From contig JAFWOY010000044.1 in NCBI GenBank assembly GCA_017509755.1, positions 1-64,000 on the forward strand: 64,000 nucleotides of DNA, written 5' to 3'. Positions within the stretch are counted from its first letter, which is position 1, and every line of letters begins with the position of its first letter. The notes below the pieces were generated by a model. That model did no database searches. It was given only the letters and a program-made list of their open reading frames with translations, and had not been told where the DNA came from. A program made the translations under genes and the position numbers. Positions 7,908 through 18,247 of this stretch are shown piece after piece. This DNA comes from Bacteroidales bacterium (GTDB lineage: Bacteria > Bacteroidota > Bacteroidia > Bacteroidales > UBA932).

Positions 7908-10310
7908 TTAAACGGTCACTTCAAGGACGTGGCGCCCCGGGCTATAAGGAATGAACACCTTGCCGGGGCCGCCGTCCGTGCAACGGACGGTAATGTCATA
8001 GGCGGCTTCCCGGAAACGACGGTGGATGCGATAGGTCCCATACTGCAGTGGAATGCAAGGCTCGATGAGCAGGCCGTCATACTGCGGTTTCACGCCCAGG
8101 ATGTATTCGCTTACGCATTTCCAAGTCCAGGCGGCGGTGCCGGTAAGCCAGCTATTCTTTCCTTCGCCGGGACGGGGCGCCTCGGCTCCGGCCACCATCT
8201 GGCAGAAAACATACGGTTCCACCTTGCGAAGGTCGTGGCTTTGTCTTCCGAACGCGGGCGTGATTTTGGTGTAATGACGCCATGCATCTTCGACATGTCC
8301 CGCCATGGCTTCTGCGATGATGACCCAGGGATTGTTGTGGCAGAAGATACCGCCGTTTTCTTTATAACCCTGCGGATAGGAACTGATTTCGCCGTATTGG
8401 TACAGATACGAGGAATAGGCCGGCGCATTCAGCACAAGGCCATGCTCGCATTCCAGCAGCTTCACGGCCGAATCCAGTGCCTTGTCACACAAGCCTTCGT
8501 CAGCACCAATGCGGGCCATGGCGCACCACCCTTGGCTTTCGATGAAAATCTTGCCTTCGTCGCATGCGCAGGAACCGATTTTTCCACCATGGAAATCGTA
8601 GGCACGCAGGAACCATTCACCGTCCCAACCGTGCTTTTTGACGGCTTCTTCCATAGCGCGGACCGCGGAACGCACAGCCGTGGCTTCCGCATCTCCCAGG
8701 CGGTCCAGGAGTTCTGCAAAATCCTTCCCTTCAGCGACAAACAGGCCCGCAATCATAAGCGACTCTGCCTGGCCGCCAACCACGTTCTCGGTGGTCTGGA
8801 AAGATTCGTCCGGATCGAGGGAGAAACAGTTCAGGTTCAGGCAATCGTTCCAGTCGGCGCGACCGATCAGCGGCAAACCGTGCGGCCCCAGGCTGGTTGC
8901 GACCCTGCGGAACGAAATCTTGAGATGCTCCAGCAGGGTCACTTCGCTGCCCGGCACATTGTCGAACGGTACAGGCTCGCTGAGGATGGTGAAATCCCCC
9001 GTCTCCTTGAGGTAGGCAATCGCACCGAACAGGAGCCACAGTGGATCATCTCCGAATCCGCCGCCGATGTCGTTGTTTCCGCGTTTGGTGAGGGGCTGGT
9101 ATTGATGGTAACATCCCCCATCCGGGAATTGGGTAGCGGCAATGTCCAGGATACGCTGACGTGCGCGATCCGGAATCAGATGCACGATGCCCGCGAGATC
9201 CTGATTGCTGTCGCGGAAACCCATCCCCCGCCCGATGCCGCTTTCAAAATAGCTGGCACTGCGGCTCATGAAAAAGGTAATCATGCATTGGTACTGGTTC
9301 CAGATATTGACCGTCCGGTCCAGTTCCGGCACGTCAGAAGCGACTGAGAAGCGTCCAAGCAGGTCATCCCAATAGGCGCGCAGGTCTGCAAAAGCAGCAT
9401 CCGCCTGGGCGTCCGTGGCAAAGGCATCCAACATCGCGCGGGCCGGAGCCTTGTTGATGACGCCGGGGGCCTCGAATTTGGTTTCGGCCGGATTCTCGAC
9501 ATACCCCAATACGAAGACCAGTTCTTCCGAAGCGCCCGGAGCGAGTGTCAAATCGAACCGTTCGGCCGCAACCGGGCTCCAGCCATGGGCTACAGAGTTC
9601 GCGGATGTGCCTGCCAGCACCTGCTCGGGCGCATCGAAACCGTTGTACATGCCCAGGAAAGTCTCCCGGTCAGTGTCGAAGCCGTCGAAGGGACGGTTCG
9701 CGCCGTAGAAGGCATAGTGGTTCCGCCGTTCACGGTATTCTGTCTTATGAAAGAGGACGTCCGGACCGACTTCCACTTCCCCGGTCGAGAGGTTGCGCTG
9801 GAAATTTTCCATATCCGTGGAGGCATTCCACAAGCACCATTCGACAAAAGCATACAACTGGATCTGCTTCGGGCTGTCCGAGCGATTGGTCAGTTTCACC
9901 CGATGTACCTCGCATCGTTGTTCCAACGGGACAAAGAAAAGCGTTTCGGCACGAAGACCTCCTTTCTCCCCACAAATGCGGGTATAGCCCATTCCATGGC
10001 GGCATTCATATAAGTCCAGCGGCGTCTTGCAAGGCTTCCAGCCCGGATTCCAGACCGTATCGCCGTCCTTGATGTAGAAATAGCGGCCGCCCGCGTCCAT
10101 GGGCACGCCATTGTAGCGATAGCGCAGGATCCGCCGGAACTTGGCGTCCCTGCAGAAACAATAGCCGCCGGCCGTATTGGAAATCAGGGAAAAGAAATCC
10201 CCGGTACCCATATAGTTGATCCAGGGCCAGGGGGTATCCGGCCGGGTTATGACATATTCGCGCGCAGCGTCGTCAAAATGTCCGTAGCAATTCATCTCGT
10301 GAACAGACAA
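7908..10310 (-). CDS. Cellobiose phosphorylase, GH94
   Basis: An 800-residue enzyme, the usual length for cellobiose phosphorylases. It breaks cellobiose with phosphate to give glucose 1-phosphate and glucose in the cytosol. The sequence closely follows characterised cellobiose phosphorylases through motifs such as [35 protein letters not shown] and [17 protein letters not shown]; the Asp of DWND is the general acid of the family. It has no signal peptide. The sixth residue is also Met and aligns better with relatives' starts, so the true start may be at 10295. It is the last gene of the operon, 4 bp behind the GPH symporter gene, which probably imports its substrate or a related disaccharide. 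Confidence 0.92.
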   Translation of the reverse strand: MSVHEMNCYGHFDDAAREYVITRPDTPWPWINYMGTGDFFSLISNTAGGYCFCRDAKFRRILRYRYNGVPMDAGGRYFYIKDGDTVWNPGWKPCKTPLDLYECRHGMGYTRICGEKGGLRAETLFFVPLEQRCEVHRVKLTNRSDSPKQIQLYAFVEWCLWNASTDMENFQRNLSTGEVEVGPDVLFHKTEYRERRNHYAFYGANRPFDGFDTDRETFLGMYNGFDAPEQVLAGTSANSVAHGWSPVAAERFDLTLAPGASEELVFVLGYVENPAETKFEAPGVINKAPARAMLDAFATDAQADAAFADLRAYWDDLLGRFSVASDVPELDRTVNIWNQYQCMITFFMSRSASYFESGIGRGMGFRDSNQDLAGIVHLIPDRARQRILDIAATQFPDGGCYHQYQPLTKRGNNDIGGGFGDDPLWLLFGAIAYLKETGDFTILSEPVPFDNVPGSEVTLLEHLKISFRRVATSLGPHGLPLIGRADWNDCLNLNCFSLDPDESFQTTENVVGGQAESLMIAGLFVAEGKDFAELLDRLGDAEATAVRSAVRAMEEAVKKHGWDGEWFLRAYDFHGGKIGSCACDEGKIFIESQGWCAMARIGADEGLCDKALDSAVKLLECEHGLVLNAPAYSSYLYQYGEISSYPQGYKENGGIFCHNNPWVIIAEAMAGHVEDAWRHYTKITPAFGRQSHDLRKVEPYVFCQMVAGAEAPRPGEGKNSWLTGTAAWTWKCVSEYILGVKPQYDGLLIEPCIPLQYGTYRIHRRFREAAYDITVRCTDGGPGKVFIPYSPGRHVLEVTV

Positions 10311-10314
10311 GGTT

Positions 10315-11658
10315 TTATTTCTTGATAGGATAGAGGCGCAACAGGAGCAGGATCAGCAGGGCGATGGCAGCCGGGAACAGCGAGAAGATCGCCCAGATCA
10401 TCTGCTGGACGGCCGGCTCGTTGGTGATTGTGACGACAGTCTGGCCCGTGGCCGGATCGGTTCCCGAAATGAAGCCGGCAAGACCAAGGAACAGGGCCAC
10501 CAGAGCGCCTGAAATCGCCGAACCGAACTTCTGTGCCATCGTACCGGACGAGAAGATGAGCCCCGTGGACGAGGTCCCGTTTTTCTCTGTTGCATAGTCA
10601 GCCACATCGGCATACATCGACCAGAGCAGCGGTGAGTAGAGACCGATGCCGATGGACGTGAGAATAACCATGGCGACCATCACCCAGATATACTTGGGAT
10701 CCATCGGGATGAAGAAGAAGGCCACTGAGGTCACGGCGCAGATGACGGCTGCCCAGGCGAACGCCTTCCGCTTCGACCCTACCCACTTTGTGAAACGGGG
10801 CGACAGGCCGCCGAAAATCATGCAGGTCACCTCACCGAAGGTCATAAAAACGGTATAGTTGATAATGAGTCCCGAAACTGTGACATCTCCATGGAGGCAA
10901 TACTCGAGCAGGTAGCCCGCCACGGCATAGCGGAATCCGTTGAAGAAATTGGTGCAGATACCGATGAGGGTCAGATAAATCCAGGGTTTGTTGCGGAACA
11001 GGTCGGCGAAGGGCTTGAAAGAGAATTTCTCGGCCCGGACCGGTTTCAGCCGCTCTTTGGTCAGCAAGCCGCAGGCCAGTGTGCCCAGGGCGGCGACACC
11101 GCCCAACACGGCGCCCAGAACGGCATACTGATGCTGTTCGCTGCCTCCCACCAATTTCTGCAGATAAGGGAAGGAAAGCAAAGTCACAAATCCCATGGCA
11201 TACGCGCCGACCATGCGGTACGATGAGAACTGGTTTTTCTCATTGTCGTCGTCGGTCATCACACCCAGCAGGGAGCCATACGGCACATTCACAGCCGTAT
11301 AGACTACCATCATCAACAGATAGAGGGAATAGGCGTACACGCGCTTGCCGACCGGCCCGAAATCGGGCGTATAGAGCAACAAGGCGAATACGATTCCCAA
11401 GGGGATGGCACCGAAAATGAGCCAGGGACGATAGGTCCCCCACCGGGACTGCGTCCTGTCGGCAATGGCACCCATCATCGGGTCGGTGATGACGTCGAAC
11501 AGTCGCGCGACCAGCATCAGTGTCGCTGTATCGGCTACGGTCAGACCGAAAATGTTGGTGAAAAACAAAGGGAAAGCGATGGACATGACCTTCCAGGTGA
11601 TGCCGCCAGCCGCCGCATCTCCCAGGCCGTAACCGATTTTTTCTGATAGTTTAGCCAT
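10315..11658 (-). CDS. GPH-family cation:glycoside symporter
   Basis: A 447-residue, 12-pass inner-membrane carrier of the glycoside-pentoside-hexuronide family (MelB-like fold). Recognition rests on the N-terminal [17 protein letters not shown], the cytoplasmic [18 protein letters not shown] loop and the [12 protein letters not shown] segment. Such carriers in Bacteroidales loci of this type bring manno- or cello-disaccharides into the cytosol with Na+ or H+. It lies between cellobiose 2-epimerase and GH94, which supports a beta-1,4-linked disaccharide as substrate. Upstream, between it and the epimerase, is a structured repeat whose distal arm ends about 13 bp before the ATG. The exact sugar cannot be read from sequence. 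Confidence 0.9.
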   Translation of the reverse strand: MAKLSEKIGYGLGDAAAGGITWKVMSIAFPLFFTNIFGLTVADTATLMLVARLFDVITDPMMGAIADRTQSRWGTYRPWLIFGAIPLGIVFALLLYTPDFGPVGKRVYAYSLYLLMMVVYTAVNVPYGSLLGVMTDDDNEKNQFSSYRMVGAYAMGFVTLLSFPYLQKLVGGSEQHQYAVLGAVLGGVAALGTLACGLLTKERLKPVRAEKFSFKPFADLFRNKPWIYLTLIGICTNFFNGFRYAVAGYLLEYCLHGDVTVSGLIINYTVFMTFGEVTCMIFGGLSPRFTKWVGSKRKAFAWAAVICAVTSVAFFFIPMDPKYIWVMVAMVILTSIGIGLYSPLLWSMYADVADYATEKNGTSSTGLIFSSGTMAQKFGSAISGALVALFLGLAGFISGTDPATGQTVVTITNEPAVQQMIWAIFSLFPAAIALLILLLLRLYPIKK

Positions 11659-11670
11659 ATTATCATATCG

Positions 11671-11799
11671 AATGGGATACTTGTTGTCTCAAAAACCCAT
11701 AGCCGCCCATGGCTCTGTGAATGGGAGGGGCCCAAAGCCTAAGGCTTTGGGAGGGATAGCGCGAAGTGCGTAGGTTTTTGAGACGACAAGTATCCCATT
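11671..11799 (+). repeat. Structured repeat element with long inverted arms, copy 1
   Basis: Two 27-nt arms (11671-11697 and 11773-11799) are inverted repeats with one difference, which would be a G-U pair in RNA. The 75-nt core forms three small hairpins: AGCC/GGCT, CCAAAGCC/GGCTTTGG and GCGC-GAA-GTGC. Constant blocks ATGGGAGGGGCCC and GGGAGGGATAG separate them. A second copy at 21773-21908 keeps the constant blocks and the hairpin plan but has different arms and stem sequences. The element fills the gap between the epimerase stop codon and the symporter start, and it is oriented against transcription. Confidence 0.75.
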
Positions 11800-12980
11800 T
11801 ATTTAAACAACTTCATGATTTCAAGACACATACGTGTGTTGTGATAGGGGCATTTCCAGAAGCCGGCCTTGGGGTTGGCCAAGTCGGGTGAGCCGTCCGG
11901 AAGGATGGCCCAATACCATTCGCCCAGTTTGCGGTCAACCAAATGGTCGCGAATATACGCCCAGCAGGCCAAGGCCCGGTCCACCGCCGCATCGTCGCTG
12001 TGGTATTTCCAAAGCCAGAGATTGCCGACGACCGTCTCGGCCTGGACCCACCATTGGCGGGAATCGTCAAACGTGCCATCCAACAACTGCTCGTATCGCA
12101 TGGATCCATCGGACAGCAAGCCTTCATTGCCGGCGCGTCCCAACGCCAAAGCACAAGGCCGAACCCGCCGGATGACATCTATGTCCTGCGTAGCAAACGC
12201 ACACTCCAACACCAGCCAGGAAGTCTCGATGTCATGTCCGTAGGAGATTCCGCCCGGCAACACCGTCCAGTCCCGCTTGAAATACAATTGCAGATGCCCG
12301 TCGGCCGCCATCACGCGCTGACAGATGATGTCGAGCAAGCGAACCAACGCCTCCTTCAGACACGCATCCGGCCAAACCCGGTACAAATTGGCGTACGCCT
12401 CCAGGATATGCAGGTGCGAATTCATGGTCTTGTCGGCATTGATGTCATGCGCGGACAGGGACATATCTTCCAGCGGCGAGAAATTGCGGGAGAGTGCTTC
12501 GATATAGCCACCGTTCTCCGGATCCGCGAAATGCGTCTCGACCGTCTGGAAGAGAGCCGCCGCCATGGCCAGGACCTTCGGGTCTCCCGATGCCTTATAG
12601 AGTTCGCTGAGCCCATAGATGGCAAAACCTTGGGCATACAACTGCTTCTTGTCATCAAGCGGCTCACCTGCAGCCGTAACACTCCAATAGACACCGCCGT
12701 TTCCCGAATCGACAAAATGGGCCAGGAACCAATCCTTGGCCGCAACGGCTGACGCGAGGTACTCCGGCCGGCCCAGTTGACGATAGGACGCCGCGAACGC
12801 CCACATAATGCGGGCATTCAGGATAACGCCCCGCGGGGCGTCGGGCAGCACGGTCCCGTCAGAAAGGACTTCCCCATAGAAGCCTCCGGCAGGATCCTGC
12901 AACGACAGCCAATAGTTCAAAATATTCTGTTCCAGCACATCGGCTGTCTCCCGCAGGAACAGGTCAGTTCTCGTTTCCAT
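11799..12980 (-). CDS. Cellobiose 2-epimerase (AGE family)
   Basis: A 393-residue cytosolic (alpha/alpha)6-barrel enzyme of the N-acylglucosamine 2-epimerase superfamily. The pattern KTMNSHLHILEAYANLYRVW, SYGHDIETSWL, QWWVQAE and GFWKCPYHNTRMCLE is that of cellobiose 2-epimerases rather than GlcNAc 2-epimerases; the His residues in these motifs form the catalytic set. In mannan catabolism the enzyme turns beta-1,4-mannobiose into mannosylglucose, the substrate of the GH130 phosphorylase encoded in the same operon. This pairing is the strongest sign of a mannan pathway. Its stop codon touches one arm of the structured repeat downstream. Confidence 0.92.
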   Translation of the reverse strand: METRTDLFLRETADVLEQNILNYWLSLQDPAGGFYGEVLSDGTVLPDAPRGVILNARIMWAFAASYRQLGRPEYLASAVAAKDWFLAHFVDSGNGGVYWSVTAAGEPLDDKKQLYAQGFAIYGLSELYKASGDPKVLAMAAALFQTVETHFADPENGGYIEALSRNFSPLEDMSLSAHDINADKTMNSHLHILEAYANLYRVWPDACLKEALVRLLDIICQRVMAADGHLQLYFKRDWTVLPGGISYGHDIETSWLVLECAFATQDIDVIRRVRPCALALGRAGNEGLLSDGSMRYEQLLDGTFDDSRQWWVQAETVVGNLWLWKYHSDDAAVDRALACWAYIRDHLVDRKLGEWYWAILPDGSPDLANPKAGFWKCPYHNTRMCLEIMKLFK

Positions 12981-12997
12981 CTAGTTCACTTAAGAAT

Positions 12998-13087
12998 CCC
13001 GGCCAGCCGGGAATGACGTCAAGCGGAGCGGAGCGGGTGGTATTTGCTCCGGAACCCATGCCATGCGACGGTTCCGGGGCAAATACC
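12998..13087 (+). repeat. REP-like hairpins between GH3 and the epimerase
   Basis: The 130-bp gap 12981-13110 holds two palindromes. CCCGGC-ca-GCCGGG (12998-13011) is followed by AATGACG, a pattern that also appears in the tandem repeats at 48922-49056. The second is an 18-bp inverted repeat GGTATTTGC..CCGGAACC (13039-13056) with its partner at 13070-13087, one G-T-type mismatch and a 13-nt loop, flanked by GCGGAGCGGAGCG and GAGCGCAGCGAAGCG. It could stabilise or partly end the mRNA between GH3 and the epimerase. Confidence 0.6.
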
Positions 13088-13110
13088 AGAGCGCAGCGAA
13101 GCGTTGACCA

Positions 13111-15441
13111 TCAGATATTCGGTGTATCCCAGACTTTGGTAGCTGTGCAGTTGACCATGACGCCGAGGCCGCCGCAGGCCAGGCGGAAATCGCCTTTTTC
13201 AAGGCGCCATTTCCCATCCGCACCGACGAAAGCCAGTTCGTTGGCCGGCAGTTCGAATGTCACGACTTGCGAAGCACCCGGCTCAAGAGCGATCTTCTCA
13301 AAACCACGCAGCCGTTTGACATCCGGAATCAGCGAAGCGACCAGGTCGGAGCTGTAAAGCAGGACCGCTTCCTTGCCGGCACGCGAGCCCGTATTTGTGA
13401 CCTTGACAGAAACCTTCAGGACATCGCCGGCCTGGAAAGAAGCCTTGTCGACCGAAAGGTCGCTGTAGGCGAAGGTCGTATAGCTGAGGCCGTGGCCGAA
13501 AGGCCACTGGACATCCATGATCGCATCGTAGTTGTACGAACCAGACATCACATCCCGATGCTCAGAGACTTTGTAGTCATAGGTATGCAGCGAGTTGATC
13601 CGGCGGGAATACGTGAACGGCAGTTTGCCGGAGAAATTCTCGTCACCCGCGAGTAAAGCCGCCAAGGCGTCGCCGCCGAAGTTCGACGGCAGCAACACAT
13701 CGACTACCGCTTTGGCGAGCGGCTCGATATCGCCGATGATGCGCGGACGGCCTTCATTGAGGACCAGCACGATGGGCTTGCCCGTTGCCGCCAGTGCCTT
13801 GACCAGGTCCTTCTGGTTGGACGAAAGATTCAGGTCATCCATGTTACCCGGCGTCTCGCAATAAGAGTTCTCACCCACACAGCAGACGATTACGTCAGCA
13901 GAACGGGCCGCATTAGCGGCCTGCTGGATGCCGGTCGCCTTATCATACTGCCAGGCCATCGGAATCTCGACATACTCCACACCCGGAACATAGCTCACGC
14001 GGGAAAAACGTTTTTGCATGGCCTCCAGGATGGTATTGTACTGCGGGACAAATTCGTCAGCCGAACCCTGCCAGCGATAGGACCAGCCGCCGTTCAGAGC
14101 CCGGAGCGAGTTGGCGTTCGGACCCGTCACAAGGATTCGTTCCGTACCCTTGAGTGGCAGCAGGTTACCCTCATTCTTGAGCAGCACTTCCGATTCCACG
14201 GCCGCCGCATAGGATTCCTTCGCATAACGTTCGCAGGCATAGTCCGGATAATCGTACTCCCAGGTCGGGTTGTCGAACAGGCCCAGACGGACTTTGAGGC
14301 GCAAGATGCGACGTACTGCATCGTCGATGCGGGACATCGGAATCTCCCCCTTTTCGGCCAGGTCCACGATGACATTCACGCATTCCGGATCATACGGATC
14401 CATGATCATATCGATACCGGCATTGATACCCAGCGCAACGGCTTCGCGTTTGTCGGCAGCCACGTGATCCCTTTGATAGAGATTGTCGATATCGGCCCAG
14501 TCCGTCACGAACATACCGTCCCAGCCCAACTGCTCCTTGACCCAGCCGGTCAGCAGGGTATGATTGGCGTGGGTAGGAATGCCGTTGATCGAGGCGGAAT
14601 TCACCATGGCGGTCAGCGCACCGGCCTGGAAACAATCCTTGAACGGCCGGAAGAACTTCTCGCGAAGGTCATTCTCCGCAATGTAGGCGGGCGTACGGTC
14701 CTTGCCGGTATGCGGCACACCATACCCCATGAAGTGTTTGATACTGACAGCTACCTTTTCAAGGCCGATGTGATTGGGGTCTTCCCCTTGCAGGGCAATG
14801 GTCTCCACACGGGACATTTCAGACTGGAGGTACGGGTCCTCGCCCCAACTTTCCCAGAGGCGCGGCCAGCGGGCATCCCGTCCCAGGTCCATCACGGGTG
14901 AAAACACCCACGGCACCTGTGCGGCACGGGTTTCATAAGCCATGGCTTCACCCATCATCCGGGCATAGTCCCGGTTGAAGGTGGCACCCAGATTGATTTC
15001 CTGCGGATAGAGGGAACCCTCGGTCAAGTAGGAGGCGCCGTGGATCATGTCCAAACCATAGATGCAGGGAATGCCCAGCACTTCCATCGACTTGTCCTGT
15101 ATCTGTTTGACCATGGCAGCCGTGTGGGCGCGCGAGTGGGCGGCATCGTGCATGACGTTCAAGATGGAGCCCACCTTGTATTCGCCGATGATCTTGTCCA
15201 GTTTGGCCGGATCGATAGCTTCGTGGGTATCGTCCTCGAGGACCATGACGGTCAACTGGACCATCTGGCCCGCTTTTTCTTTGAGTGTCATCCCCTTGAG
15301 TACTTTTTCAACCTTGGCTTCGACATCCTTGTCCTTCGGGATGGCCGGCTGGACCGGCTGGGGAGCAGAGCATGCGGATACGGCAGCAACGATGACAGCG
15401 GCCAGGATGGAAAGGGGTAAAAATGATTTCAAACAGTTCAT
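13111..15441 (-). CDS. GH3 beta-glucosidase, lipoprotein
   Basis: A 776-residue GH3 enzyme with a lipoprotein signal (lipobox AVSAC, Cys24), so it is membrane attached, facing the periplasm or cell surface. Domain order is TIM barrel (about 45-395), alpha/beta sandwich (about 415-640) and a C-terminal fibronectin-III-like domain. The nucleophile is D314 in FVTDWAD; a candidate acid/base Glu lies in the sandwich domain (VGENSYCET). The family removes beta-linked glucose or related sugars from oligosaccharide ends. In xyloglucan loci GH3 acts after alpha-xylosidase; in mannan loci it trims glucosyl ends. The close GH31 neighbour favours the first role, but either is possible. Confidence 0.9.
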   Translation of the reverse strand: MNCLKSFLPLSILAAVIVAAVSACSAPQPVQPAIPKDKDVEAKVEKVLKGMTLKEKAGQMVQLTVMVLEDDTHEAIDPAKLDKIIGEYKVGSILNVMHDAAHSRAHTAAMVKQIQDKSMEVLGIPCIYGLDMIHGASYLTEGSLYPQEINLGATFNRDYARMMGEAMAYETRAAQVPWVFSPVMDLGRDARWPRLWESWGEDPYLQSEMSRVETIALQGEDPNHIGLEKVAVSIKHFMGYGVPHTGKDRTPAYIAENDLREKFFRPFKDCFQAGALTAMVNSASINGIPTHANHTLLTGWVKEQLGWDGMFVTDWADIDNLYQRDHVAADKREAVALGINAGIDMIMDPYDPECVNVIVDLAEKGEIPMSRIDDAVRRILRLKVRLGLFDNPTWEYDYPDYACERYAKESYAAAVESEVLLKNEGNLLPLKGTERILVTGPNANSLRALNGGWSYRWQGSADEFVPQYNTILEAMQKRFSRVSYVPGVEYVEIPMAWQYDKATGIQQAANAARSADVIVCCVGENSYCETPGNMDDLNLSSNQKDLVKALAATGKPIVLVLNEGRPRIIGDIEPLAKAVVDVLLPSNFGGDALAALLAGDENFSGKLPFTYSRRINSLHTYDYKVSEHRDVMSGSYNYDAIMDVQWPFGHGLSYTTFAYSDLSVDKASFQAGDVLKVSVKVTNTGSRAGKEAVLLYSSDLVASLIPDVKRLRGFEKIALEPGASQVVTFELPANELAFVGADGKWRLEKGDFRLACGGLGVMVNCTATKVWDTPNI

Positions 15442-15454
15442 AACGATACGATGA

Positions 15455-16906
15455 TTATTTGTTCTTTTTGTTGCGGGAACGCCACAAGGCCGTCATGGCT
15501 TCGAGGGTCTTCCCTTTTGTCTCAGGCACCAGGCGCCAGACGAACACGGCAGCGATCAGGCAGATGACGCCATACAGCGCATAGGCGAAGAAATGGCCGA
15601 AACGGTCTCCCATCGCGCCAAGCTGCATATTGTACATCGGCACAAAGGTGGAGCTCACGATGAAATTGAAAATCCACTGGAACGCCACGGCCCAAGCCGT
15701 CGCCTGGCTGCGGATCGTATTGGGGAAAATCTCGGAAATGTACACCCAGCAGATCGGGCCCCAGCTGAACATGAAGCAGGCACTGTACACCATGATGCTG
15801 ATCACGGGAATCCAGGCCGGCAGCGTGATGATGTTCGAAAGAGCCACGCCGAGCGCGCCGACTGCCATACCGATCGAACCGCTGATCAACAACGGCTTTC
15901 GGCCGAGTTTCTCCACTGTAAAGACAGCCAGGAGCGTGAAGCTGATGTTGATGATACCCATGATGACGGTAAAGAGCATATTGTTGCTCACGCCCATCGA
16001 CTCAAAGATACGCGGCGCGAAATATAGAACGGCGTTGATGCCGATCACCTGCTGGAACACCGAAAGCATGCAGCCGATGAAGATGACCAGGAATCCGTAC
16101 GCAAACAGCGGTTCCGTCTTGGAGACGACCGTGTCCCGGATATCCTGCAGGATGACCAGCGCCTTCTCCCGTCCGTTGATTTTGGAAAGGATCTTGAACG
16201 CATCCTGGTCGCGGCCTTTCATGACCAAATGCCGGGGCGACTCAGGCACCAGCAGGATCAGCAAGGCAAAGAGACCGGCCGGAAAGGCCTCCGACACGAA
16301 CATGCGGCGCCAACCGATCGTGTTGGTCCATTCGACAATCTGCGGATCGCCCTTGTGCGACTGGATGATCAGGAAATTGACAAAATAGACGACCAGCTGG
16401 CCGAAGATGATGGCGAACTGATTCCAGGACACAAGCTTGCCCCGTTTGTTGGCCGGTGCCACTTCGGCGATGTACATCGGGCAGATGGCCGAAGCAAGAC
16501 CGACTCCGATACCGCCCAATACGCGGTAGCAGTTGAAGGCTATCAGGACACTGCGGGACGCGACGCCGAACGGGAAAAAGAGAAACTCCGGACGGAATGA
16601 GCCCAATGCGCTCAGGAAAAAGAGGACACCGGCGATGAATAGCGACTTGCGCCGGCCGATCCGGCTCGTCAGCAAACCCGAAAGCAGGGCACCGATCACG
16701 CAGCCGATCAGGGCGCTCGACGTGGTAAAACCATGCAGGCCGTCCGTATAGGTAAAATCGGAGGCTGTCCGGAAGAATGCCTGAAGTCCCTTCTCGGCAC
16801 CCGAGATCACAGCGGTATCATACCCGAACAGCAGTCCGCCCAGCACCGCCACCAGGACGATGCTGATCAAATACCAGGGACTGCCGTGTTGTTGATTGTC
16901 TGTCAT
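15455..16906 (-). CDS. D-xylose:H+ symporter-like sugar transporter (MFS)
   Basis: A 483-residue, 12-pass sugar-porter-family carrier close in pattern to XylE. It shows GGLLFGYDTAVISGAEKG, the RIGRRKS and LGRKPLL loops between helices 2-3 and 8-9, VPESPRHLV after helix 6, QQVIGINAVLYFAP in helix 7, WVYISEIFPNTIRSQA, the FQW pair in helix 11 and the terminal PETKGKT. Glutamines and tryptophans that contact xylose in XylE appear conserved by eye. The gene lies directly behind xylA and xylB, so uptake of xylose released by alpha-xylosidase is the natural reading; glucose is a possible alternative. Confidence 0.88.
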   Translation of the reverse strand: MTDNQQHGSPWYLISIVLVAVLGGLLFGYDTAVISGAEKGLQAFFRTASDFTYTDGLHGFTTSSALIGCVIGALLSGLLTSRIGRRKSLFIAGVLFFLSALGSFRPEFLFFPFGVASRSVLIAFNCYRVLGGIGVGLASAICPMYIAEVAPANKRGKLVSWNQFAIIFGQLVVYFVNFLIIQSHKGDPQIVEWTNTIGWRRMFVSEAFPAGLFALLILLVPESPRHLVMKGRDQDAFKILSKINGREKALVILQDIRDTVVSKTEPLFAYGFLVIFIGCMLSVFQQVIGINAVLYFAPRIFESMGVSNNMLFTVIMGIINISFTLLAVFTVEKLGRKPLLISGSIGMAVGALGVALSNIITLPAWIPVISIMVYSACFMFSWGPICWVYISEIFPNTIRSQATAWAVAFQWIFNFIVSSTFVPMYNMQLGAMGDRFGHFFAYALYGVICLIAAVFVWRLVPETKGKTLEAMTALWRSRNKKNK

Positions 16907-16923
16907 TCTGAACGGGATGAAGT

Positions 16924-18240
16924 CTATTTACAATAAAGCGCCACGATCGTCTCGTACAGTTCCTGCTTGCCTGAAGTCTGCTTCGGCTCGCCGTTCTGCT
17001 TCGCATAAGCGACCAGGTCTTCCAGCGAGAGATTGCCCTCCTCGAAGGCCTTGCCTTCCCCACTGTCGAACGAAGCGTAGCGGTCGCGGACCATGGCCGG
17101 AATCGGAGACTCCTCGCAGATCGCAGCCGCATTGAGCAGAGCACGGGCCATTGCGTCCATCGCACTGATATGGGCGATGAAGATATCTTCCGGATCGGTG
17201 GAATTGCGGCGCAACTTGGCATCGAAATTCGATCCGCCGGGAGCCAGGCCACCATTGCGGATGATCTGGAGCATGGCCAGTGTCAGTTCATAATTGTCGA
17301 TCGGGAACTGGTCGGTATCCCAACCGTTCTGGGCGTCACCGCGGTTGGCGTCGATGCTGCCCAACAGGCCGCAATCGACCGCCGTGGCCAGTTCGTGCTC
17401 AAAGGTATGGCCTGCCAGCGTGGCGTGGTTCACTTCGATATTGACCTTGAAATCCTTGTCCAGTCCATGGCGGCGCAGGAAGCCGATCACGGTTTCCGTA
17501 TCCTGGTCGTACTGATGCTTGGTCGGTTCCATCGGCTTGGGCTCGATGAGGAACGTGCCTTTGAAACCGTGGGCGCGGCCATAGTCACGCGCAGCTTTGA
17601 GCATGTTGCCCAAATGAACTTTTTCGCGCTGCATCTGTGTGTTGAGCAAGCTCATATACCCTTCGCGGCCACCCCAGAACACGTAATTCTCGCCACCCAG
17701 TTTGATGGTCGCATCAATGGCGTTCTTGATCTGGACAGCCGCCCGCGCCACGACATTGAAGTCGGGGTTGGTGGCGGCGCCGTTCATGTAGCGCTTGTGT
17801 CCGAATACGTTGGCGGTGCCCCAAAGATTCTTGATACCCGTCTCTTTCATCTTCACGAGCAGGTAGTCGGTAATGTCCTTCATGCGGGCTTCATACTCAG
17901 CGATGTCGTCGGTATCTTCCACCAGGTCGATGTCGTGGAAGCAGAAGAACTCGATGCCCAGTTTCTGCATGATTTCGAAACCGGCGTCAACCTTGGCCTT
18001 GGCGCGTGCATACGGGCATTCGCCTTCATCCCAGGCATAGTGACGGGTCTGGCCGCCGAACTGGTCGCCGGAAGCCTGGCCCAGGGTATGCCACCAGGCC
18101 ATGGCGAAACGCAGCCAGTCTTTCATTTTCTTGCCCATCACAAGGCGGTCCGGCTCGTAGTAATGGAATGCAAGGGGATTCTTGCTTTCAGGGCCCTCAA
18201 ACGGAATCTTGCCGATCGTAGGGAAATACGTTTTTGTCAT
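16924..18240 (-). CDS. xylA: Xylose isomerase
   Basis: A 438-residue, metal-dependent TIM-barrel enzyme converting D-xylose to D-xylulose in the cytosol. Length and sequence match the larger (class II) xylose isomerases of Bacteroidales. Signature segments include [55 protein letters not shown] and [20 protein letters not shown], which carry the catalytic His and the two metal-site carboxylate clusters. It lies 7 bp downstream of xylB in the same operon, coupling the use of xylose to hemicellulose breakdown. Confidence 0.97.
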   Translation of the reverse strand: MTKTYFPTIGKIPFEGPESKNPLAFHYYEPDRLVMGKKMKDWLRFAMAWWHTLGQASGDQFGGQTRHYAWDEGECPYARAKAKVDAGFEIMQKLGIEFFCFHDIDLVEDTDDIAEYEARMKDITDYLLVKMKETGIKNLWGTANVFGHKRYMNGAATNPDFNVVARAAVQIKNAIDATIKLGGENYVFWGGREGYMSLLNTQMQREKVHLGNMLKAARDYGRAHGFKGTFLIEPKPMEPTKHQYDQDTETVIGFLRRHGLDKDFKVNIEVNHATLAGHTFEHELATAVDCGLLGSIDANRGDAQNGWDTDQFPIDNYELTLAMLQIIRNGGLAPGGSNFDAKLRRNSTDPEDIFIAHISAMDAMARALLNAAAICEESPIPAMVRDRYASFDSGEGKAFEEGNLSLEDLVAYAKQNGEPKQTSGKQELYETIVALYCK

Positions 18241-18247
18241 GGTGTAA

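Noticed and set aside
11671..11799. Ordinary intrinsic terminator for the epimerase gene
   Set aside because: The arms are 27 nt with a 75-nt structured core, there is no T tract, and a second copy with the same core interrupts a coding region.
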